From: RGIG3077 sp964490175
GTDB lineage: Bacteria; Bacillota; Clostridia; Oscillospirales; Ruminococcaceae
Direction: 5' to 3'
Assembly: GCA_964490175.1 (NCBI GenBank)
Contig: CAZBAI010000039.1
Coordinates: forward strand, 1 to 11,196
DNA length: 11,196 nucleotides
In this document: positions 7,793 through 11,196 of the stretch, one piece after another
Position numbering within the stretch: position 1 is the stretch's first letter
Layout of the letters: every line of letters begins with the position of its first letter
Program-made: the position numbers and the translations under genes
Notes under the pieces: model-generated
What the model saw: only the letters and a program-made list of their open reading frames with translations
What the model was told of the DNA's origin: nothing
Databases searched by the model: none

Positions 7793-8413
7793 ATGAAAAA
7801 AGTAATTGTTTCGCTCGTGATAGTAATTGTCGCAATTGCGACTACCGCCTGTGCCGGCGCAAAGAAAAAAATGCTAACGCCTGAGCCGGTTGCGCTGTTT
7901 TCATGCAATGCCGCAATTGCGTATGATGATTTTTCCGCAACGGCTCTGCTTGAACGTTACGGCGACGGCGCATGGAGCGCAGAGTTCTCCGAGCCGACAA
8001 CGCTTTCGGGCGTTAGGCTTGATTTTTTGGACGGAGATGTAACGGCGTCATATAAGGGTTTGAGTTTTTCCGTGCCTAAAGATGCCGTGCCCGTAAAGGC
8101 TTTGATTGCCGGATTGATTGAGGTATTTGATGAATCTTTAAAGTCAAATTCGCTGAAAGGCGTTGCGGAAAACGGAAAAATAACCGTTTCCGGTTCGCTT
8201 TCACAAGGGGATTATTCTATTGTTTTTGATGAAAATACGGGAAATCTTTTGAGCTTTGAAATGCCCGGTTCGGGCTTGAAAATGGTTTTTTCGGATTTTA
8301 GCGCTTCAAAGGCAGATGTAAATACGTCAACATCGATTACCCAAGATGTGACAACAATACCGCCTGAAGAGCAACCTATTCAAGATGAAAATGCGCAAAC
8401 GCAAATCTCATAA
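7793..8413 (+). CDS. Putative lipoprotein, possibly LolA-fold (YdcC/GerS-like)
   Basis: This 206-residue protein starts with a lipoprotein-type signal: MKK, a hydrophobic core (VIVSLVIVIVAIA), then TTAC with the modified Cys at residue 20. ATG 7793 is supported by GGGAGA (7778-7783), 9 bases upstream. The mature protein has repeated amphipathic strands (SATALLERYGDGAWSAEF, GVRLDFLDGDVTASYKGLSF, GKITVSGSL, GDYSIVFDENTGNLLSFEM), consistent with a LolA/LppX-type curved beta sheet. The last 30 residues are a Ser/Thr/Pro/Gln-rich tail. I recognise no specific catalytic motif. Context helps: in Firmicutes a LolA-like lipoprotein (YdcC in Bacillus, GerS next to an alr gene in C. difficile) often sits near acpS or alr. 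A link to envelope or spore function is inference only. No alr gene is present here. The codon usage matches the surrounding genes. Confidence 0.75.
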   Translation: MKKVIVSLVIVIVAIATTACAGAKKKMLTPEPVALFSCNAAIAYDDFSATALLERYGDGAWSAEFSEPTTLSGVRLDFLDGDVTASYKGLSFSVPKDAVPVKALIAGLIEVFDESLKSNSLKGVAENGKITVSGSLSQGDYSIVFDENTGNLLSFEMPGSGLKMVFSDFSASKADVNTSTSITQDVTTIPPEEQPIQDENAQTQIS

Positions 8414-8430
8414 ATCAAAATAAAAAAAGC

Positions 8431-8459
8431 GTGACAAACGGCATAAAGTATGGTAAAAT
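8431..8459 (+). promoter_or_regulatory. Promoter of the patatin-like gene
   Basis: GTGACA (8431-8436) and TAAAAT (8454-8459) are 17 bases apart, and a TGG just before the -10 (8451-8453) makes it an extended -10 element. Transcription would start near 8466, giving a leader of about 110 bases. No hairpin terminator for the preceding lipoprotein gene was found, so read-through may also reach this gene. Confidence 0.72.
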
Positions 8460-8488
8460 ATTAAAAAAAGATGTAATGTGCATTTTGT

Positions 8489-8527
8489 CTGTATATTTGC
8501 ATTGCGGATATACAGCCGATATGCAAA
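8489..8527 (+). other. Structured 5' leader with possible pseudoknot
   Basis: Two inverted repeats interlock in the leader. CTGTATAT (8489-8496) pairs with ATATACAG (8508-8515) around an 11-base loop. Inside that loop TTGCAT (8497-8502) is complementary to ATGCAA (8521-8526) just downstream. Together they would form an H-type pseudoknot 40-50 bases before the ribosome binding site (8563-8569). No T tract follows, so it is not a terminator. It does not match a riboswitch class I know. Confidence 0.4.
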
Positions 8528-8577
8528 CGCTTTGACAACAACAGAGCATGAACAGGAGAAAAAAGGGGATTAAAAAA

Positions 8578-9426
8578 ATGATTGACGCTTCTCTGATTCT
8601 TGAGGGTGGCGGTATGAGGGGAATTTATACCGCAGGTGTTTTGGATTTTTTTATGGATAAGCAAATGCTTTTCTCGAAAGTTTATGGCGTTTCGGCGGGT
8701 GCGTGCCACGCCACAAGCTATTTGTCACAGCAAAGAGGCAGGGCATTTAGAATCAGCACGGATTATTTAAACGACAGCAGGTATTGCAGTGTTAAAAGCC
8801 TTTTGACGACCGGCAACCTTTTCGGCGTGCAGATGTGCTATGATACAATACCGAATGAACTTGACCCATATGATTATGACGCTTTCAGCCGATACAGAGG
8901 AGATTTTTACGTTGCCGTAACAAATTGCCGCAACGGCTGTGCCGAATATCTGCCGGTTAAAGATATGCGTTGTGATATAACTGCGGTTAGGGCTTCGTCA
9001 TCACTGCCGCTGATGTCAAAAATGGTTAAGTATCACGGTCAGCGTTATCTTGACGGCGGCATTGCGGATTCAATACCGATTGAAAAGTCAATTTCGGATG
9101 GAAATTTGAAAAATGTTGTTGTTTTAACCCGTGAAAAAGGTTATCGGAAAGAGCACACTTCGTCAACTCCGCTTATGGCACTTAAATATATGCTTCGACC
9201 AAACCTTGTCAGAGCGTCCGATACACGGCATTTGCGATATAATCATGCGCTTGATAAAATTGCAACGCTTGAAGAACAGGGCAAAATCATTGTTATAAGA
9301 CCGTCTGTGGCGCCGAATATCGGCAGAACCGAAAAAAACCTCGAAAAGCTTAAAGTGCTGTACAACGCAGGCTATGACGACGCTAAAGCAAAATACAGCG
9401 AAATAATGAGCTACGTAAATGCATAA
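8578..9426 (+). CDS. Patatin-like phospholipase family protein
   Basis: This 282-residue predicted serine lipid acyl hydrolase has a catalytic Ser-Asp pair. The oxyanion-hole motif GGGMRG is at residues 10-15, the nucleophile elbow GVSAG places Ser at residue 39, and the DGG motif places the catalytic Asp at residue 159 (YLDGGIAD). The layout and length match the YjjU-like bacterial patatins with a short N-terminus. There is no signal peptide, so the enzyme is probably cytoplasmic or membrane-peripheral. The ATG at 8578 is chosen because AAGGGGAT (8563-8570) lies at good spacing and family members begin close to the LILEGGG strand. The upstream ATG at 8548 has no ribosome binding site and would add only MNRRKKGIKK. 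Physiological substrate is unknown; YjjU-type proteins are generally uncharacterised. The gene has its own promoter and ends in a strong hairpin. Confidence 0.93.
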   Translation: MIDASLILEGGGMRGIYTAGVLDFFMDKQMLFSKVYGVSAGACHATSYLSQQRGRAFRISTDYLNDSRYCSVKSLLTTGNLFGVQMCYDTIPNELDPYDYDAFSRYRGDFYVAVTNCRNGCAEYLPVKDMRCDITAVRASSSLPLMSKMVKYHGQRYLDGGIADSIPIEKSISDGNLKNVVVLTREKGYRKEHTSSTPLMALKYMLRPNLVRASDTRHLRYNHALDKIATLEEQGKIIVIRPSVAPNIGRTEKNLEKLKVLYNAGYDDAKAKYSEIMSYVNA

Positions 9427-9427
9427 A

Positions 9428-9465
9428 AATACACCGCCTGTTTAATGAAAAACGGGCGGTGTATT
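9428..9465. terminator. Bidirectional terminator between convergent genes
   Basis: A 16-bp stem with a single G-T pair (9428-9443 with 9450-9465, including ACACCGCC/GGCGGTGT) closes a 6-base loop. It starts 2 bases after the patatin stop and ends 19 bases past the minus-strand stop. On the minus strand it runs into TTTTTATG, a good T tract. On the plus strand the tail is TTGCTTTA, which is weaker, so it should terminate the minus-strand foldase transcript best. Confidence 0.9.
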
Positions 9466-9483
9466 GCTTTATGGTTAGCAAGT

Positions 9484-10638
9484 TTAGTCAACTTTAAGAA
9501 CAAGCTTTTTGGGGACATATCTGTCAACCGCATCTTGATTAAGGCTTAATGTCAGTTGATTTGCGACAAGGTCTTGCAAATAATCGTCATAATCGTCGCC
9601 GACAAGGTCTGCAAGCAGGGATTTATACTGCTTTTCAAATAAATCCTCACGCTCACGCAAATCATATTTCTTTACAAGATATATTTCGTTGTTTACGTCA
9701 GTGTCGGTGATAAGCTCAATCGCTTCGCCGTTTTTGTCAAGCTCAAGCTCAAACATTTTGTCAAGAACGGCCTCGGAGTATGTGGTAGCGGTATCTGCCA
9801 CAATTGTTTCGTTCTCGTACTCGTCCTCTTCTTCCTCATCGGTTTCGGCATCTTCGTCTTCATCTTCATCGCTTGTGGCTTTTTTGTATTCTTCTATGAG
9901 GGCGTCAAAATCCTCTCCGTCTTCGGCACGGTCGAAATACTCTTCGGCTGTGAGGGTGATTTCTTCCTTTTCGTCATCGGTAAGCGCAGCGGAATCATCG
10001 CCGTATAACGGGAATTTAATCACCTTGATTCTGATGTTGTGTTCTGTATAGTAATCCCATACGGTTTCATCATCGACAAAGTGCTCGCCTTCGATTTCGG
10101 TGACTTTTCCGTCATCGTCGATTTTTTCATACGTGCCGAAAAGCGCAAAGAAAAGGTTGCTGTATTTGTAATTGTTTTGATATACGGTGATAAGGCTGTT
10201 TTCGCTGATGCCGTTGTCCTCATAATTGTCACGGTATCCGAGTGTGTCACAATAATAAGCGACCATTTCTTCAATCTCGGACTTTTCGGATTCGGTCAGT
10301 TCGAGATTAAGCCTGTCATACTCGGATTCAACCACGCAGAAAGTTTTAAGGTCTTTCATTGCATTGGATTGTATCCATTCATATGCATTGACGGTTTCTT
10401 TTGTATCTTCAATATAATATACATCGTCCTTGGTAACCTCGGTTACGGTTTGGTCAATCGTTTGAAGATAGTTCAAAACAGTGTTGTAAGCCGAAAGCTC
10501 ATAATAAAGATAAATACCGGCGTTGATTTTTTCACCGTTAAACTCCGCAATCCATTTTGTATCTTCGCCGCAGCCGACAAGTGATGTGCAAGCAGCTGCC
10601 GCAGTAGCTAACGCTAATATTTTTTTTGCATTGGACAT
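9484..10638 (-). CDS. PrsA/SurA-like foldase lipoprotein
   Basis: This 384-residue exported lipoprotein has a signal peptide ending in LVGC with the lipidated Cys at 23. A GGAGG site (10647-10651) lies 8 bases before ATG 10638; in-frame starts further upstream would overlap it. The N-terminal part (WIAEFNGEKINAGIYLYYEL and helices to about 170) resembles the SurA/PrsA chaperone lobe. Residues about 186-345 resemble a parvulin-type prolyl isomerase core: WDYYTEHNIRIKVIKFPL, then AEEYFDRAEDGEDFDALIEEYKKA, then VLDKMFELELDKNGEAIEL and YLVKKYD. The usual parvulin His after the first strand is absent (IKVIKFPL), and an acidic insert (256-277) replaces the middle loops, so catalysis is doubtful. 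It probably helps exported proteins fold at the membrane surface. It has its own promoter and is convergent with the patatin gene. Confidence 0.85.
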   Translation of the reverse strand: MSNAKKILALATAAAACTSLVGCGEDTKWIAEFNGEKINAGIYLYYELSAYNTVLNYLQTIDQTVTEVTKDDVYYIEDTKETVNAYEWIQSNAMKDLKTFCVVESEYDRLNLELTESEKSEIEEMVAYYCDTLGYRDNYEDNGISENSLITVYQNNYKYSNLFFALFGTYEKIDDDGKVTEIEGEHFVDDETVWDYYTEHNIRIKVIKFPLYGDDSAALTDDEKEEITLTAEEYFDRAEDGEDFDALIEEYKKATSDEDEDEDAETDEEEEDEYENETIVADTATTYSEAVLDKMFELELDKNGEAIELITDTDVNNEIYLVKKYDLREREDLFEKQYKSLLADLVGDDYDDYLQDLVANQLTLSLNQDAVDRYVPKKLVLKVD

Positions 10639-10671
10639 ATGCAATACCTCCAAAAAAATCATATCTGTTTT

Positions 10672-10700
10672 ATTATACAACAAATTTTTTTATAAGTCCA
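10672..10700 (-). promoter_or_regulatory. Promoter of the foldase lipoprotein gene
   Basis: On the minus strand TGGACT (10695-10700) and a perfect TATAAT (10672-10677) are 17 bases apart. They lie 34 bases before the ATG of the foldase gene. The promoter is close to the break point of the IS30 remnant (about 10740) but does not appear to come from it. Confidence 0.78.
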
Positions 10701-10739
10701 GTAAAAAAGCAAAAAAAATCGTAATTTTTTTAATTTGCC

Positions 10740-10970
10740 ATATATACGTAGGTTGGCGTCTAATTGTTCTACGCTGCCTCCTGCTAATTCATTGTATAAC
10801 GTGGAACGAGAAATGCCTATTTCTTTCGCTATTTGGGTTTTGGGCACTCCACGCTTTAACAAAATTTCGATTTGTGCTCTTTTTTCTTTTGTTAAGTGCT
10901 TGAAACTTCTCTTTTTTATGGTATAACCTAACGCTGATGTCCATATGCCTCTTAGGCGGCGGGTTCCATT
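10740..10970 (-). pseudogene. IS30-family transposase fragment, N-terminal HTH only
   Basis: Read on the minus strand, the frame gives IKKRSFKHLTKEKRAQIEIL followed by LKRGVPKTQIAKEIGISRST and LYNELAGGSVEQLDANL. This is the N-terminal helix-turn-helix region of IS30-family transposases, which binds the element's ends ('I..ll..G.s..eIA..lg.s.sTi..El'). After about 60 residues the similarity stops at RIY, and a short unrelated Lys/Phe-rich tail runs to a stop at 10659. No DDE catalytic residues remain, so it cannot transpose. At the position where MKKRSFKHL would make a natural start, the codon is ATA (10914-10916) rather than ATG. The frame is continuous with the short ORF upstream, interrupted by TGA at 10971-10973. 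It is either a nonsense-mutated, truncated gene or a fragment that never had its own start. Confidence 0.72.
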
Positions 10971-11044
10971 TCAAGCTTTCAGCATCGAGTTGTAATCTCC
11001 CACTGAAACCCTGTAAGGAGCTAACGCTCCTTTAGCGTTAGGTT
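10925..11044. repeat. Long-range 11-bp inverted repeat with nested hairpins
   Basis: AACCTAACGCT (10925-10935) and AGCGTTAGGTT (11034-11044) are perfectly complementary and enclose 98 bases. Inside lie AAGGAG/CTCCTT (11015-11020, 11027-11032) and a GCCT/AGGC hairpin (about 10947-10957). A competing partner for the right arm, TAACGCT, is at 11022-11028. Confidence 0.75.
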
Positions 11045-11117
11045 GCAATCGTTCGCAAGCTCTGCTCTTTGCAAGCAAAGCAGGAGCGTTGCTCCGATTT
11101 AAATGTTCTTGTGTCAT
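10971..11117 (-). CDS. 48-residue ORF at the head of the IS30 remnant
   Basis: The ORF begins MTQEHLNRSNAPALL and ends NSMLKA before TGA. Its start is well supported: GGAGG (11125-11129) lies 7 bases upstream of ATG 11115-11117, and an extended -10 promoter lies further upstream. I do not recognise the peptide as a domain. It is basic, with no membrane segment. It is in frame with the IS30 helix-turn-helix sequence that follows, so it may be the original N-terminus of that transposase cut off by a nonsense codon. Alternatively it is a translated leader whose real purpose is the folded RNA beneath it. Most of its middle portion is made of short palindromes, so the amino acid sequence may be a by-product of nucleic acid structure. 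Confidence 0.5.
   Translation of the reverse strand: MTQEHLNRSNAPALLAKSRACERLQPNAKGALAPYRVSVGDYNSMLKA
11067..11095. repeat. Two tandem small hairpins within the 48-codon ORF
   Basis: CTTTGC/GCAAAG (11067-11072, 11075-11080) has a 2-base centre as DNA, and GGAGC/GCTCC (11083-11087, 11091-11095) has a 3-base loop. They follow directly on each other and continue the palindrome-rich pattern of this stretch. Confidence 0.7.
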
Positions 11118-11177
11118 AGCAGAACCTCCGTGGTTTTTTGTTTTGTGGTGATTCAATTATACCACTTCTGCTATGAC
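11113..11177. repeat. 12-bp perfect inverted repeat around the IS30-remnant promoter
   Basis: GTCATAGCAGAA (11113-11124) is repeated in inverted form as TTCTGCTATGAC (11166-11177) with 41 bases between. Seen on the minus strand, one arm lies upstream of the -10 and the other covers the start codon and the gap after the ribosome binding site. Confidence 0.85.
11156..11164 (-). promoter_or_regulatory. Extended -10 promoter of the IS30 remnant
   Basis: On the minus strand TGGTATAAT combines a consensus TATAAT (11156-11161) with an extended TGN. No convincing -35 is seen at 16-18 bases (TAGAAA at 17). Transcription would start near 11149, about 32 bases before the ORF. One arm of a 12-bp inverted repeat sits in the -35/-10 spacer. 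Confidence 0.6.
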
Positions 11178-11196
11178 TTTTCTATGTCCTATTTCA

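Larger units (their letters stand above)
10740..11177 (-). mobile_element. Degraded IS30-family insertion sequence remnant (5' end only)
   Basis: This minus-strand segment holds a promoter, a ribosome binding site, a short ORF and the start of an IS30-type transposase. The catalytic DDE part and the far terminal repeat are missing. The sequence departs from the transposase pattern at about 10740, next to the foldase promoter, which suggests a deletion or a partial copy. The outer boundary on the right is uncertain. It is set at the end of a 12-bp inverted repeat and may extend past the window. Confidence 0.65.

Noticed and set aside
8532..8560. TTGACA as a second promoter in the patatin leader
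   Set aside because: No -10-like sequence is found 16-18 bases downstream (GGAGAA at 17).
8548..8577. Upstream ATG start for the patatin-like gene
   Set aside because: No Shine-Dalgarno precedes it, while AAGGGGAT is well placed for ATG 8578, which also matches the usual family N-terminus.
9689..10051. Plus-strand ORF of 120 residues, very Ser-rich
   Set aside because: It is the complement of the acidic tract and Glu/Asp-rich codons of the foldase gene, with no ribosome binding site.
10039..10584. Plus-strand ORF of 181 residues rich in Phe, Ile and Val
   Set aside because: It lies opposite the foldase gene; its hydrophobic content is what antisense reading of an acidic, polar protein gives. 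No start signal.
10789..10974. 61-residue minus-strand ORF in another frame beginning MKWNPPPKRHMDI
   Set aside because: It overlaps the IS30 helix-turn-helix frame, which has clear family similarity; this frame has none and no good ribosome binding site.
10926..11043. Integron attC-like ends: ACCTAAC and GTTAGGT fit RYYYAAC and GTTRRRY, 118 bases apart
   Set aside because: The length and outer motifs fit, but the inner L boxes and extrahelical bases cannot be recognised, no integrase or cassette is present, and the motif lies within the IS30 remnant. An inverted repeat containing TAAC matches this pattern by chance fairly easily.

Overview
The window looks like chromosomal DNA from a low-to-mid GC Gram-positive gut-type Clostridia, probably near Oscillospirales/Ruminococcaceae. 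This rests on three things: purine-rich Shine-Dalgarno sites before most genes, three predicted lipoproteins and no sign of outer-membrane genes, and an acpS-nnr-lipoprotein gene order typical of Firmicutes. The species assignment is inference. The genetic code is standard, since TGA ends several intact genes.

Layout. The 3' four-fifths of an EF-Tu gene (tuf, to 955) ends in a clear intrinsic terminator. A sigma-A-type promoter (1022-1049) then starts a closely packed same-strand run of seven genes, 1086-7715: a small PH-like protein, a putative lipoprotein, an FkbM-family methyltransferase with an extra N-terminal nucleotide-binding-like domain, polyphosphate kinase (ppk1), a two-helix membrane protein (DUF6106-like), holo-ACP synthase (acpS), and the bifunctional NAD(P)HX epimerase/dehydratase (nnr). 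Gaps range from -4 to 22 bases, so this is probably one operon. A hairpin terminator follows nnr. Next come a lipoprotein gene (7793-8413) and a patatin-like phospholipase gene (8578-9426) with its own strong promoter and a structured leader. A bidirectional terminator separates these from a convergent minus-strand gene for a PrsA/SurA-like foldase lipoprotein (9484-10638).

The right end (about 10740-11177) is the remnant of an IS30-family element on the minus strand. It has an extended -10 promoter, a well-made ribosome binding site, a 48-codon ORF full of small palindromes, an in-frame TGA, and then the N-terminal helix-turn-helix part of an IS30 transposase that breaks off after about 60 residues. 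The catalytic domain is missing.

How the genes may work together: ppk1 (polyphosphate), acpS (activation of acyl carrier protein) and nnr (repair of damaged NAD(P)H) are housekeeping metabolism genes. The PH-like, lipoprotein, FkbM and DUF6106-like proteins around them have no assigned role. I see no CRISPR array, phage genes, defence system, tRNA or rRNA. The least explained structure is the IS30 remnant with its nested, mutually exclusive inverted repeats. The ppk1-centred operon of unassigned envelope genes is the best candidate for a functional link that has not been described.
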